Shown here in pieces: positions 16,015 to 24,723 of a stretch of 64,000 nucleotides of DNA (its first letter is position 1; each line of letters starts with the position of its first letter). Below the pieces are notes generated by a model. The model was not told the DNA's origin. It was given only the letters and a program-made list of their open reading frames with translations, and ran no database searches. Position numbers and translations under genes: made by a program. This stretch comes from a virus. The stretch covers positions 199,355 through 263,354 of the IMG/VR virus record IMGVR_UViG_3300042482_000702, one strand, 5' to 3'.

Positions 16015-16845
16015 ATGATAAATTTTAACACGGAGTACTTCAGTAATAATTATTACTTCTTTTTAAAAGATAGGGGAGATAAAATATCCCTATATTATTC
16101 TGTTGCGGATACTTTAACCGAATCAAGAAAAAAAGATGAGAAGATTGACTTTGATAAAAAAGACACAAAAAAAATTAAAGATGTTATGTCTAAAGTTTTA
16201 AAGTCAAAGAAAAAAGTATCAAAAGACGATTTAACTAAAACTTTAAAAAATGTTAAATCCAAAACGGAAATAGAAGAATTTGTTGATGAAGATGGAACAA
16301 TGTTAACATCTAGAATACCATATATTAATACAGCGCTATCTCCAAGAAAAACGATGGACCAGACTGTTCCTATGGCAAGAACAACTAACGACCCTGTTAC
16401 TAGAGGTTATAGAGTTTATTATGGTGAGGGTGAAGAAAAGGGTGATGAGATGATAAATGAGGTTGACTATTCAGAAGCATTTGGATATGTTGAAACTGAA
16501 AATATGGATTATGATAATACGGTTAAAACTCTCGCTAAAATGGGTGTTGAGAATCCTGAAGAAAGAGCTAAAGAATTTGGAAAACTTCCAAAACAAAAAA
16601 AACACGATGGTAAGTTAAAACAAAGATTATCAGAAAAAGATACAATAGAAGAACAACAAAAACAACAAATGACTAAAATGGTTGAGGATATTTTAACCAA
16701 AAAATCAAAAAATGATTCTGAAGTTATTAAAAATAATGGTATCAGTAAAATATTAATGAAAAATATCCAATCTATTAAGAAAATCGCCGAAAAAGAAGGT
16801 ATTAGTATTAATATGTTAATTAAATCACTAAAATCAAATGAATAA
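16015..16845 (+). CDS. Hypothetical Lys-rich protein, first gene of a plus-strand operon
   Basis: 276 residues, not recognised. It has a charged N-terminal half rich in Lys and Asp (KKDEKIDFDKKDTKKIKDV), a central non-repetitive part (TSRIPYINTALSPRKTM), and a helical, Gln/Lys-rich C-terminal half. No catalytic motif or membrane segment is visible. It overlaps the next gene by 8 bases (ATGAATAA). As the first of five small uncharacterised genes before the glycan cluster, it may be a virion or head-core protein, but nothing proves this. Confidence 0.6.
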   Translation: MINFNTEYFSNNYYFFLKDRGDKISLYYSVADTLTESRKKDEKIDFDKKDTKKIKDVMSKVLKSKKKVSKDDLTKTLKNVKSKTEIEEFVDEDGTMLTSRIPYINTALSPRKTMDQTVPMARTTNDPVTRGYRVYYGEGEEKGDEMINEVDYSEAFGYVETENMDYDNTVKTLAKMGVENPEERAKEFGKLPKQKKHDGKLKQRLSEKDTIEEQQKQQMTKMVEDILTKKSKNDSEVIKNNGISKILMKNIQSIKKIAEKEGISINMLIKSLKSNE

Positions 16846-17308
16846 AGATTTATACGGAAAAACTTTTGTCATTCCTCAAGATGTTGTTGAGTATTTACAT
16901 CAATGCAATCAAGCCGTTGGTGAAGTAGATGAAACAACCGAAGGATTTAAAAGAAATAAAGATTTAAGAGACAAGAAAGAAGTTACATACCAACAATTAA
17001 AAAGAATGAAAAATTGGTTTGATAATTTTGATGGTCACGAAAATGATACCACACATATTTTAAATGGTGGGCATTATGTAAAAAATTGGGTCAATGACAC
17101 ATTAAATTCAATGAGAGATAATGTTGAGAATACTAAACAAAACAAATCTGAAGTATTACCAAATCAATTTATCCAACCTCACGAAAAAAATGATATGACC
17201 ACAATGAATAGACCAAGTCAATCACATAAATCAGCGGTTAACAGATATGATTCAGCAATTGTTGAGAATTTACAAAGAATAAACGATTTAATAAAAAAAA
17301 TAATTTAA
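16838..17308 (+). CDS. Hypothetical protein, 156 residues
   Basis: Not recognised. It is hydrophilic and probably helical, with QQLKRMKNWFDNFDGHENDTTHILNGG in the middle, a Ser/Asn/Gln-rich linker and a short C-terminal helix (IVENLQRINDLIKKII). The start overlaps the previous gene's stop, and the next gene begins 3 bases after its end, so it belongs to the same operon. Confidence 0.6.
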   Translation: MNKDLYGKTFVIPQDVVEYLHQCNQAVGEVDETTEGFKRNKDLRDKKEVTYQQLKRMKNWFDNFDGHENDTTHILNGGHYVKNWVNDTLNSMRDNVENTKQNKSEVLPNQFIQPHEKNDMTTMNRPSQSHKSAVNRYDSAIVENLQRINDLIKKII

Positions 17309-17311
17309 GTT

Positions 17312-17605
17312 ATGGCAAATATAGACCCAACAGACTTAGCTCAACCAGACAATAAGTTGTCGTCAATTGCGACAGCTCAAAGAGCAATATTATTCCCAAA
17401 AAACGATTATAAAACAACCAACCAATATTCTTCGGTTAATCCTGACGCATTGGCGGATGGTGATACTAAAGGTAAAGGAACCGGTGGAGATTTAGATGTT
17501 TATAATCAAGGAGCAGGAGCAATCCAAGACATTTTAGAAAGAAAATCTGAAATAGTAGTGAATACCTTTAAACCAAACGCACCTTACACCACACCAAGCG
17601 CTTAA
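17312..17605 (+). CDS. Hypothetical small protein, 97 residues
   Basis: Not recognised. A low-complexity soluble protein with the segment NPDALADGDTKGKGTGGDLDVYNQG and a Pro/Thr-rich tail (FKPNAPYTTPSA). The stop TAA shares its last base with the next ATG (TAATG), giving tight coupling to the WYL-domain gene. The composition suggests an extended, possibly virion-associated peptide. Confidence 0.6.
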   Translation: MANIDPTDLAQPDNKLSSIATAQRAILFPKNDYKTTNQYSSVNPDALADGDTKGKGTGGDLDVYNQGAGAIQDILERKSEIVVNTFKPNAPYTTPSA

Positions 17606-18021
17606 TGAAACTTTACAATACATTTAAGTCCCTTATTTTAGAAGTAGCGTCAGTTGACTCAATAGTCAGTGCTATAAAAAATAAAGACAAGATAATAATT
17701 TACTACGATGGTGATGAACCAGGTGGTCGTGGATTAAGGGAAATTGAACCTGTATGTTTCGGATACAGTAAAGCCGATAACCCTGTCCTACGAGCTTGGG
17801 ATACTCAAGGAGCGTCTCACACCGGTTATAAAGGAGAACAACCCTTACCAGGATGGAGACTTTTTAGAGCAGATAAAATTCTCTCTTTTAAACCATCCGG
17901 AGAAAAGTTTGACACACCAAAGCCCGGTTATAATACAGCCGGAGATAAAAGTATGACAAGAGTTATCATAAATGCGGTTTTTAATGACCAACCAACTCAA
18001 ACAGAACCAACACAATATTAA
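17605..18021 (+). CDS. WYL-domain-like small protein
   Basis: 138 residues. Pattern match to a stand-alone WYL domain: an N-terminal helix (SVDSIVSAIKNKDKIIIYYDG), then a GRGLREIEPVCFGYS strand pair, AWDTQGASH and WRLFRADKILSF. This corresponds to the WYL order (I-x-Y, R-x-I/V-E-P, a-x-D, R-x-F-R-x-D-R-I). WYL domains bind ligands or nucleic acid and often regulate transcription or defence systems. There is no helix-turn-helix here. The C-terminus is Pro/Thr-rich. Regulatory or nucleic-acid-sensing function is possible but unproven. Confidence 0.6.
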   Translation: MKLYNTFKSLILEVASVDSIVSAIKNKDKIIIYYDGDEPGGRGLREIEPVCFGYSKADNPVLRAWDTQGASHTGYKGEQPLPGWRLFRADKILSFKPSGEKFDTPKPGYNTAGDKSMTRVIINAVFNDQPTQTEPTQY

Positions 18022-18027
18022 AACATT

Positions 18028-18639
18028 ATGACAAACGAAAATAGTTTAATGGAAAAATTAATGATATCTAAAAAAATGATGGATATCCACAATCAAACAC
18101 CAAGAGGGGGATTACCTTCTATGGATTCTTATAATTCACCAGAAGTTGCAACATACGACGCACCAAAAGCTAATTATGTTTTACCTCAAGAGTTTTTACA
18201 AGAAAACTCAACAACAAACGAACCTTATCTATCGTCAATCCCAAAAACACCAACGACACAACAACCAATGACTCAAGATAGAGTTATGTCGTCTAAATTA
18301 CCGGATGAGATAAAACGATTGATGATTGAACATCCAATTAATCAACCAAATTCTATGGGGGGTGGTTCAGTATTGTCGGATGAATTAGTTGAGAAAGCAT
18401 CTAAACTAATGAATTTAAAAGGCCCTCAACAACCAAAACAAATAGTTACAGAACAATCATCTCAACCAAATTTTAATAACAAACAATTAAAAGAAATGTT
18501 AAAAGAAGTTGTGGAAGAAGTATTATTAGAAAATGGTATATTAGCCGAGTCAACACAAAAATCAAACGAACTCTTTTCTTTTAAAGTTGGAAAGCATATA
18601 TTTGAAGGTAAGGTCACAAAGATAAAAAAACTATCTTAA
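18028..18639 (+). CDS. Hypothetical protein with a C-terminal amphipathic helix
   Basis: 203 residues, not recognised. Long Pro/Gln/Ser-rich disordered regions lead to LSDELVEKASKLMNL and a strongly helical segment (NNKQLKEMLKEVVEEVLLENG), then the sequence ILAESTQKSNELFSFKVGKHIFEGKVTKI. The LAE-ST junction resembles other candidate prohead-protease sites in this genome. An operon-end position before a terminator is clear. It may be an internal head or core protein. Confidence 0.6.
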   Translation: MTNENSLMEKLMISKKMMDIHNQTPRGGLPSMDSYNSPEVATYDAPKANYVLPQEFLQENSTTNEPYLSSIPKTPTTQQPMTQDRVMSSKLPDEIKRLMIEHPINQPNSMGGGSVLSDELVEKASKLMNLKGPQQPKQIVTEQSSQPNFNNKQLKEMLKEVVEEVLLENGILAESTQKSNELFSFKVGKHIFEGKVTKIKKLS

Positions 18640-18659
18640 CTTTATTTACTCTCAAGATT

Positions 18660-18690
18660 AACCCTCATCTACCAAGTTGGGGGTTTTTTT
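18660..18690 (+). terminator. Rho-independent terminator
   Basis: AACCC (18660-18664) pairs with GGGTT after a loop and is followed by a run of seven T (18684-18690). It closes the operon 16015-18639 ahead of the glycan cluster. Confidence 0.7.
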
Positions 18691-18751
18691 ATGGGACAAT
18701 GGTTGATATTCTCATTAAGTATCGTTATATTTTCATTTATAATTTAATAAT

Positions 18752-19969
18752 ATGAAAGAAAAAATTAATGTATTAGTTCTACCATCAGATACTTCAGGTG
18801 TTGGAAAATTTCGTTCGGTAGACCCTCATGTATTCTTACAAAACCAATATCCTGATGATTTTCATGTGGATATAGATTATACCCCAAAGATAGATGATAT
18901 TAATTATTGGAAAAAATATCAGATAATTCACGCTCATAGAACTATTGGTAATAACTACGAAGTGTCAGCACAAATAATTAAAGGATTAAAAGAATTAGGT
19001 ATTATTGTCATTATTGATATCGATGATTATTGGTTACCAACAGTAGACCATCCAATCCATAGTATTATCGTAAAACATAAAATTCACGAGAAAATTGTTG
19101 CAAACTTAAAAGAAGCCAGTTATGTTACAACGACAACTGATTTATTTGCAAACGAAATTCGTAAACTCAATAAAAATGTATTAGTTTTACCAAACGCTAT
19201 AAATCCAAAAGAAGGTCAATTTAATCAACCAACACCACCGTCAGAAAAGATTAGAGTTGGATGGCTCGGAGGTAGTTCACACATTGAGGATTTAAATTTA
19301 TTGGGGGATTTTGTTCAGAAAAATCAAGACATAAATGATAAATTACAATATGTTATTTGTGGTTTTGATATTAGAGGTACCGTAACAGAACTTAACCCAC
19401 AAACAGGTGAAGAAAGAAAAAGAGATATATTACCTCACGAAACTGTTTGGACTAAATATGAAGATATTTTCACTAACAAGTATAAAACCATAGATGAGAA
19501 CTATAAAAAACATTTATTAGAGTTCAAAGAACGAGAATTCTTATCAACAAGTGATTTGCCATATGTTAGAGTTTGGACAAAACCTGTTACAACTTATGCT
19601 ATGAATTATTCAAAATTTGACATATCTTTGGCACCGATTAAAAATCATATCTTCAATAGAATGAAATCTCAATTAAAAGTGATTGAGGCTGGGTTTTATA
19701 AGAAAGCGTTAATTGCGTCAGAAATTGGTCCTTACACGATTGATTTGAAACATTGTTTGAAAAATGGTAATTTCACAGATGGTAATGCAATTTTAATCCC
19801 TGAAAATAGAAATCATAGTGATTGGTCTAAATCAATTAAAAAGTTGGTTCAAAACCCTGAAATGATTACTGAATTGGGTGAACGATTATTTGAGACCGTT
19901 AAAGACAAATATGATTTAAAAAATGTTACAATTACAAGAGCAGAATTTTACAAATCTTTAATTAAATAA
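18752..19969 (+). CDS. GT-B type glycosyltransferase
   Basis: 405 residues. The N-terminal Rossmann half contains INVLVLPSDTSGVGKFR and GIIVIIDIDDYWLP. The C-terminal half contains RVGWLGGSSHIEDL (the usual strand after the inter-domain linker) and FDISLAPIKNHIFNRMKSQLK...EAGFYKKALIAS, the GT4-like donor-binding region (P-L, K, E-A). There is no signal peptide. It opens the glycan cluster, after a terminator and a 113-base gap. Predicted to move a sugar from a nucleotide donor; the acceptor is unknown. Confidence 0.75.
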   Translation: MKEKINVLVLPSDTSGVGKFRSVDPHVFLQNQYPDDFHVDIDYTPKIDDINYWKKYQIIHAHRTIGNNYEVSAQIIKGLKELGIIVIIDIDDYWLPTVDHPIHSIIVKHKIHEKIVANLKEASYVTTTTDLFANEIRKLNKNVLVLPNAINPKEGQFNQPTPPSEKIRVGWLGGSSHIEDLNLLGDFVQKNQDINDKLQYVICGFDIRGTVTELNPQTGEERKRDILPHETVWTKYEDIFTNKYKTIDENYKKHLLEFKEREFLSTSDLPYVRVWTKPVTTYAMNYSKFDISLAPIKNHIFNRMKSQLKVIEAGFYKKALIASEIGPYTIDLKHCLKNGNFTDGNAILIPENRNHSDWSKSIKKLVQNPEMITELGERLFETVKDKYDLKNVTITRAEFYKSLIK

Positions 19970-19973
19970 AAAA

Positions 19974-20675
19974 ATGATAAACATACCTTTAACCAAAATA
20001 TTGTTTCTTGATATTGAGACAGTCGGTGGTTGCACAAACTATACAGAGTGTAAAGTTAATAATCCTAATGTTGCCAAACAATTTGAAAAGTATTTTGATT
20101 GGTTTCAAAAAAGATTTCCGGAAGATATTGGTCAGTCATTAGACTATGTTTTTGAAAAACGAGCGGCTTTAGTTCCCGAGTTTTCAAAAATTGTTTGTGT
20201 TAGTGTAGCGTTTGTTATGGACAATGGGGATATTAAAAAACAATCATTCTCCGGAGACGATGAAAAAAAATTACTAAAAGATTGTCAAACATTACTTAAT
20301 CGTTGTGGTAAATTAGATTTTTATCTATGTGGACATAACTTAAAGAATTTTGACATTCCGATGTTGGCAAAACGAATGATTATTAATGGTTTAAAACCAT
20401 CATCAATTTTACCATCTTATAATACCAAACCTTGGGAGATTAAAGCGATTGACACCAAAGAAATTTGGCAATACGGAGCTTACACCGCAATTGGTTCCTT
20501 GGACTTAATGTGTTCTTGTATGGATGTTCCATCACCAAAGGAAGGTGATGTTACTGGAGATAAAGTTCACGACGCGTATTGGAATAAAAATATGTTACCA
20601 GAAATAACCGCTTATTGTGAACGAGATGTGTTGGTATTAATTGATGTAATAAAAAAATTAAAAGAGTTAGAATAA
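19974..20675 (+). CDS. DEDDy-type 3'-5' exonuclease, PolB-related
   Basis: 233 residues. Three exonuclease motifs are visible: FLDIETVGG (ExoI, D-x-E), CGHNLKNFDIPML (ExoII, N-x-x-x-F-D) and AYCERDVL (ExoIII, Y-x-x-x-D, so DEDDy). The layout matches the predicted PolB-like 3'-5' exonuclease family. It would degrade or proofread DNA with two metal ions. It is a free-standing domain without polymerase. The stop overlaps the dUTPase start (TAATGG), so the two nucleotide-related genes are coupled. Confidence 0.85.
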   Translation: MINIPLTKILFLDIETVGGCTNYTECKVNNPNVAKQFEKYFDWFQKRFPEDIGQSLDYVFEKRAALVPEFSKIVCVSVAFVMDNGDIKKQSFSGDDEKKLLKDCQTLLNRCGKLDFYLCGHNLKNFDIPMLAKRMIINGLKPSSILPSYNTKPWEIKAIDTKEIWQYGAYTAIGSLDLMCSCMDVPSPKEGDVTGDKVHDAYWNKNMLPEITAYCERDVLVLIDVIKKLKELE

Positions 20676-21271
20676 TGGAATATAATAATTTAGATTTTTT
20701 AGAGGAAAAGGCTAAAGAATTAAGACAAAGATTAGAGGGTGATTTCGAAGATTTAGATATGACCGAAATGATGAATGAATTGGGTGTTGATATTAAAGAT
20801 TTAGAGGATAAAATGTTAAATCATAGAACTAAACTACCTTTACAATTTAATAAATTACATCCCGACGCAACAACACCAAAATATAATTACGAAGGAGATT
20901 CAGGGTTTGATTTACATTCTATTGATGAGATAATCATACCCCCATTTGGAAGAGCATTAGTCCCTACTGGATTATCTTTTGATATTAAAGATGGGTATGA
21001 AATTCAAGTTAGAACCAAAAGTGGTTTAGCCATTAATCAGGGTCTTATGATATTAAATTCTCCCGGAACAGTTGATTCGTCATACACTGGAGAAATAAAG
21101 GGGATTATTTTTAATACTAACCCTTTTGAATTTACAATACCTAAAGGTATGAAAATAGGTCAAGCTGTCTTATGTCCCGTTGTAAATGGGGGGTGGGTTG
21201 ACTTGGTAGAAGTTAATAAAATAAACGAAAAAGATAGAGGTGAAAATGGATTTGGAAGTACAGGGATATAA
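20675..21271 (+). CDS. dut: dUTPase with an N-terminal extension
   Basis: 198 residues. All five trimeric dUTPase motifs are present: DSGFDLHS (I), RTKSGLA (II), GTVDSSYTGEI (III), GQAVLCPVV (IV) and RGENGFGSTG (V). It hydrolyses dUTP to dUMP and PPi, protecting phage DNA from uracil and feeding dTMP synthesis. The first 55 residues are an extra acidic helical segment (EEKAKELRQRLEGDFEDL), unusual for the family. The motif V coding sequence is also where the next gene starts, and it recurs at the end of that next gene. Confidence 0.95.
   Translation: MEYNNLDFLEEKAKELRQRLEGDFEDLDMTEMMNELGVDIKDLEDKMLNHRTKLPLQFNKLHPDATTPKYNYEGDSGFDLHSIDEIIIPPFGRALVPTGLSFDIKDGYEIQVRTKSGLAINQGLMILNSPGTVDSSYTGEIKGIIFNTNPFEFTIPKGMKIGQAVLCPVVNGGWVDLVEVNKINEKDRGENGFGSTGI
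21223..21253 (+). repeat. 31-bp direct repeat, copy 1 (dUTPase motif V and next gene start)
   Basis: Identical to 21827-21857. It contains GATAGAGGTGAAAATGGATT, which encodes the dUTPase C-terminus in one frame and carries the ATG of the downstream methyltransferase in another. Confidence 0.95.
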
Positions 21272-21878
21272 CTCAATAGATTTAAAAGTGGTAATGAGAC
21301 CTTATGAGTCAGAACATGAATTAAGATTGTTTTGTCAAGAATTAAAAAAAACATTAGGAGATTCTCCGACAATTGTTGAACTTGGTTCATATATGGGTGA
21401 AAGTAGTTTAATTTTTTCTCAAGAATTCCCTAATGGGAAAATTATATGTATAGATTCGTGGGAAGGTGGGTTTGACGATTCCGATTCCGCTAGTCACGCC
21501 GATTATATTGATGTTGAAGAACAGTTTGATTTAAGATTATCATCTGTTAATAACATTACAAAATTAAAAGGATATTCGACAGATTTCACAATCGAATGTG
21601 ATATGGTTTATATCGACGCTTGTCATAAATATGAGTGTGTTATGAACGATATTAAACATTGGGGACCATTAACCACGAAAGTAATTTCCGGTCACGATTA
21701 TAATACAGATGAATTTATTAGGATTCATCCACATATTGCAGGGGTTAAAGTTGCAATAAATGAATCTTTAGGGATTCCGGATAAAATATTTGGTGATGGG
21801 TCATGGTTTAAAATAATATTTAATAAAAACGAAAAAGATAGAGGTGAAAATGGATTTAGTTCAACAAAATTGTTTTAA
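21246..21878 (+). CDS. Class I SAM-dependent methyltransferase
   Basis: About 210 residues. TIVELGSYMGESSLIFSQ is the SAM-binding GxxxG loop, KIICIDSWEGGFDD the acidic strand-2 position, and CDMVYIDACHKYECVMNDIKHW the Methyltransf_24 type core (Y-I-D-x-x-H). A GTG at 21240 is in frame, but the ATG at 21246 fits best. Its last residues (NEKDRGENGFSSTKLF) copy dUTPase motif V, because a 31-bp direct repeat flanks the gene. The substrate is probably a sugar or lipid intermediate, judging from the neighbouring epimerase and C-methyltransferase. Confidence 0.75.
   Translation: MDLEVQGYNSIDLKVVMRPYESEHELRLFCQELKKTLGDSPTIVELGSYMGESSLIFSQEFPNGKIICIDSWEGGFDDSDSASHADYIDVEEQFDLRLSSVNNITKLKGYSTDFTIECDMVYIDACHKYECVMNDIKHWGPLTTKVISGHDYNTDEFIRIHPHIAGVKVAINESLGIPDKIFGDGSWFKIIFNKNEKDRGENGFSSTKLF
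21827..21857 (+). repeat. 31-bp direct repeat, copy 2 (methyltransferase tail and epimerase start)
   Basis: Exact copy of 21223-21253, 604 bp downstream. It gives the methyltransferase a dUTPase-like tail and the epimerase its ATG (21850), in the same relative frames as copy 1. Confidence 0.95.
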
Positions 21879-22803
21879 TAAAAAAATATTAATAATTGGT
21901 GGTAGTGGTTATATTGGTAGTTTTTTGAGAAAAAAACTACCTTATGATTTAAGTTCTGTCGATATCGAATGGTTTGATAATAATGAGTCAATATCGGTTG
22001 ATTTTGGTACTTTATCGGAATCGTTTTTATCGGAACAAGATGTTATTATTTTGTTGGCGGGACATTCAAGTGTTAAAATGTGTCAAGGGGATTATATGAA
22101 CGCGTTTAATAATAATGTTGTTAATTTTTTAAAATTAACAAATAAAATTAAATTAATTGAAAAACGAATTAAACTAATTTACGCTAGTAGTTCTAGTGTA
22201 TATGGCATGACAGGGGATTTAATTGTTGATGAAAATTATAATAGTTTCATACCTTATAATAATTATGACATAACCAAACATATAATCGATGTTTATGCGG
22301 AATTTTCAGGAGTGGAATATTATGGGTTAAGATTTGGAACGGTTAATGGATATTCCCCGATAATGAGGAGTGACGTGATGATAAACTCAATGACATCCTC
22401 AGCGTTAAATACTAAAAAAATTCAGTTATATGTTAAAGACACATTAAGACCTATTTTGGGAATTAATGATTTAACTTCAGCAATTATTAAAATTATTGAG
22501 GAGCCAAAAGATTTGAGAGGTCATTATAATTTAGCTTCGTTTAATAGTACTTCAGAAAAAATCGCGATGGGGGTTTCAAAAATTACAGGGGCCGATATTA
22601 TTGAAATGGAATCCCCAAATAAAAACCCAACAAATAAACTTGAAAGTAAAAACTATAATTTTTCAATTAATTGTGATAAATTTATTGAAAATTTTGACTT
22701 TAAATTTGAAGAAACAATTGAAAGTATTACCAAAAGTATTGTTGATAACTTTGAAAACATTAAATTAACTATAAGAGATAAAATAATTAACTATGAATTA
22801 TAA
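21850..22803 (+). CDS. NAD-dependent epimerase/dehydratase (extended SDR)
   Basis: 317 residues from the ATG at 21850. It has the Rossmann nucleotide-binding motif GGSGYIG near residues 17-23, the catalytic Ser region (YASSSSVYG) and the Y-x-x-x-K pair (YDITK). The C-terminal half contains RPILGINDLTSAIIKIIE, usual in sugar-nucleotide epimerases and dehydratases. It would act on an NDP-hexose, producing a modified sugar for the nearby glycosyltransferases. It overlaps the next gene by 11 bases. Confidence 0.85.
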   Translation: MDLVQQNCFNKKILIIGGSGYIGSFLRKKLPYDLSSVDIEWFDNNESISVDFGTLSESFLSEQDVIILLAGHSSVKMCQGDYMNAFNNNVVNFLKLTNKIKLIEKRIKLIYASSSSVYGMTGDLIVDENYNSFIPYNNYDITKHIIDVYAEFSGVEYYGLRFGTVNGYSPIMRSDVMINSMTSSALNTKKIQLYVKDTLRPILGINDLTSAIIKIIEEPKDLRGHYNLASFNSTSEKIAMGVSKITGADIIEMESPNKNPTNKLESKNYNFSINCDKFIENFDFKFEETIESITKSIVDNFENIKLTIRDKIINYEL

Positions 22804-23992
22804 CAAAAAAAAAGAATGTATTTGTTGTGGTAGTAACGATTTAACTGAAATTTTAAATTTAGGTGAGCAACCATTGGCGAATTCGTACCATAATAATGAC
22901 AATGAAATATTACCTAATTTCCCGTTAAATCTTAATTTATGTGGTAAATGTTATCATTTACAATTATCACATATTGTAAACCCGGATTTATTATTTAGAA
23001 ATTATTTATATGTTAGCGGTACTTCAAATACGTTAAGAAAGTATTTTAATTGGTTTGTTGATTTTGTAAATGAGTATTGTGAATTAAAAACCGGGTCAGT
23101 ATTAGATATTGCTTGTAATGATGGGACTCAATTAGATTATTTTAAAAATAAAGGTTGGGACACATATGGTATTGACCCGTCTAAAAATTTATATGATGTA
23201 AGTTCAAAAAATCATAATATTGTTTGTGATTATTTTGATAGTAAAAATTTTGATAGAAAATTCGATGTGATTACGGCACAAAATGTTTTTGCTCATAATG
23301 AAAACGCTAAAGAATTTTTGGATAATTGTTATACATTAATGCACGATGATTCTTTATTGTTTATCCAAACGTCGCAATCCGAAATGGTTAATAACAATGA
23401 ATTCGATACAATTTACCACGAACATATTTCATTTTTTAATATTAATTCATTTAATGAACTGACAAAACGAACTAATCTACATTTAATTGATGTTATTAAA
23501 ACACCTGTACACGGTATTAGTTATTTATTTGTGTTAAGTAAAAAAGAAAAAAATAAATTTTTAATTGATAATTTAATTTCAGTTGAAGAAGAAAAAGGAT
23601 TATTATCTTATGAGACATATATTAATTACAAAAAAAATGTCTCAGAAATAGTTAATGACTTTAAAAAGTCAATCCAAAAATATCGTGATAGAGGTTATAA
23701 AATTATTGGGTATGGTGCGGCAGCCAAAGGCATGACTTTTTTAAATTTTGCTAATGAAAAGATGGATTTTATAATTGACGATAATGAATTAAAACAAGGG
23801 TTATTCACCCCTGGGACTAACACTGAAATTAAATCGATTAATTTTTTACATGACTATAACAATGATGATTATATAGTATTCGTTCCATTGGCGTGGAATT
23901 TTTTCACCGAAATTAAAGAAAAAATTAAAAAAGTGAGAAATAATGAGAATGATGTTTATATAAAATATTTTCCAAAATTTACTGATAAATGA
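22793..23992 (+). CDS. Sugar C-methyltransferase (zinc-binding, SAM-dependent)
   Basis: 399 residues with the three-part layout of NDP-hexose C-methyltransferases. An N-terminal zinc site (CICCGS...LCGKCYHLQLSH) is followed by a SAM domain (VLDIACNDGTQLDYF near residue 103) and a C-terminal domain with IIGYGAAAKGMTFLNF, the conserved G-Y-G-A-A-x-K-G of the C-methyltransferase module. It would add a branching methyl to a 4-keto sugar, which fits the epimerase upstream. The stop overlaps the next start (ATGA). Confidence 0.85.
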   Translation: MNYNKKKECICCGSNDLTEILNLGEQPLANSYHNNDNEILPNFPLNLNLCGKCYHLQLSHIVNPDLLFRNYLYVSGTSNTLRKYFNWFVDFVNEYCELKTGSVLDIACNDGTQLDYFKNKGWDTYGIDPSKNLYDVSSKNHNIVCDYFDSKNFDRKFDVITAQNVFAHNENAKEFLDNCYTLMHDDSLLFIQTSQSEMVNNNEFDTIYHEHISFFNINSFNELTKRTNLHLIDVIKTPVHGISYLFVLSKKEKNKFLIDNLISVEEEKGLLSYETYINYKKNVSEIVNDFKKSIQKYRDRGYKIIGYGAAAKGMTFLNFANEKMDFIIDDNELKQGLFTPGTNTEIKSINFLHDYNNDDYIVFVPLAWNFFTEIKEKIKKVRNNENDVYIKYFPKFTDK

Positions 23993-24723
23993 AAACAATT
24001 ATATCACATTTTTACAATGAAGAGTATCTTCTCCCTTGGTGGCTTAAACATCACAAACAATTTTTTGACCACGGAATTATGATTGATTACCATTCTACGG
24101 ATAATTCAGTTAATATTATTAAAGAAATTTGTCCGACTTGGGAGATTGTTGAAAGTAAAAATAAAGAATTTGACGCCGCTGATGTAGATGTTGAAGTTAT
24201 GGAGATTGAATCAAAATTAGATGGGTGGAGAATCGTTTTAAACACAACGGAATTTTTAATTGGTGATTTTGAAAAGTTATCCCAAATTAATAAACCTGAA
24301 GATATTATAATATCTTCTTATGTTATGGTTGATAATGTTAATGAGGAGTTTACTTATCCTAACATAAATAAATCACTCATATCTCAACGTTTAAATGGGT
24401 TTAAAGATGTTGGATTCAGGAGGGGAAGAAAATTAAGTAATTTTTATTCTACTTATCCTTTAGGTCGACATTACAACATTATTAATACTGACAATTTTAT
24501 AATTTTATGGTACGGATTTTCACCAATGAACGATTCAATAATTAAAAGAAAATTACAGATTCAAAATAAAATGCCAGAAAGTGATAAACAAAATGGCCGG
24601 GGGTACCAACATATCACAAATGAGAATAAAATTAAGAATGAGTTTAAAGATTTACAAAATAAGTCGTATGACTTAACTATTAATATTAAAAAATATGATA
24701 ACAATAATATACTCAACACATAA
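23989..24723 (+). CDS. Glycosyltransferase family 2/92-like protein
   Basis: 244 residues. It starts MKTIISHFYNEEYLLPWWLKHH, the N-E-x-x-L-x-x-W-x-x-x-H opening of Glyco_tranf_2_4/GT92-type proteins, followed by FDHGIMIDYHSTDNSV. A D-x-D-like position is poorly defined (AADVDVEV). The C-terminal half is basic (RRGRKLSNFYS). Probably a cytosolic transferase in the same glycan pathway, or a catalytically weak relative. It overlaps the following gene by 29 bases. Confidence 0.65.
   Translation: MKTIISHFYNEEYLLPWWLKHHKQFFDHGIMIDYHSTDNSVNIIKEICPTWEIVESKNKEFDAADVDVEVMEIESKLDGWRIVLNTTEFLIGDFEKLSQINKPEDIIISSYVMVDNVNEEFTYPNINKSLISQRLNGFKDVGFRRGRKLSNFYSTYPLGRHYNIINTDNFIILWYGFSPMNDSIIKRKLQIQNKMPESDKQNGRGYQHITNENKIKNEFKDLQNKSYDLTINIKKYDNNNILNT

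Noticed and set aside
16002-16028. Short frame MKKLYDKF before the 16015 gene
   Set aside because: Only eight codons, overlapping the better start at 16015. It resembles the MKLYNTFK start at 17605 but cannot be supported as a gene.
21233-21248. AGAGGTG before the methyltransferase ATG as a true Shine-Dalgarno site
   Set aside because: It encodes dUTPase motif V (R-G-E-N-G), so the match is forced by coding. Nearly all other starts in the window lack an SD.
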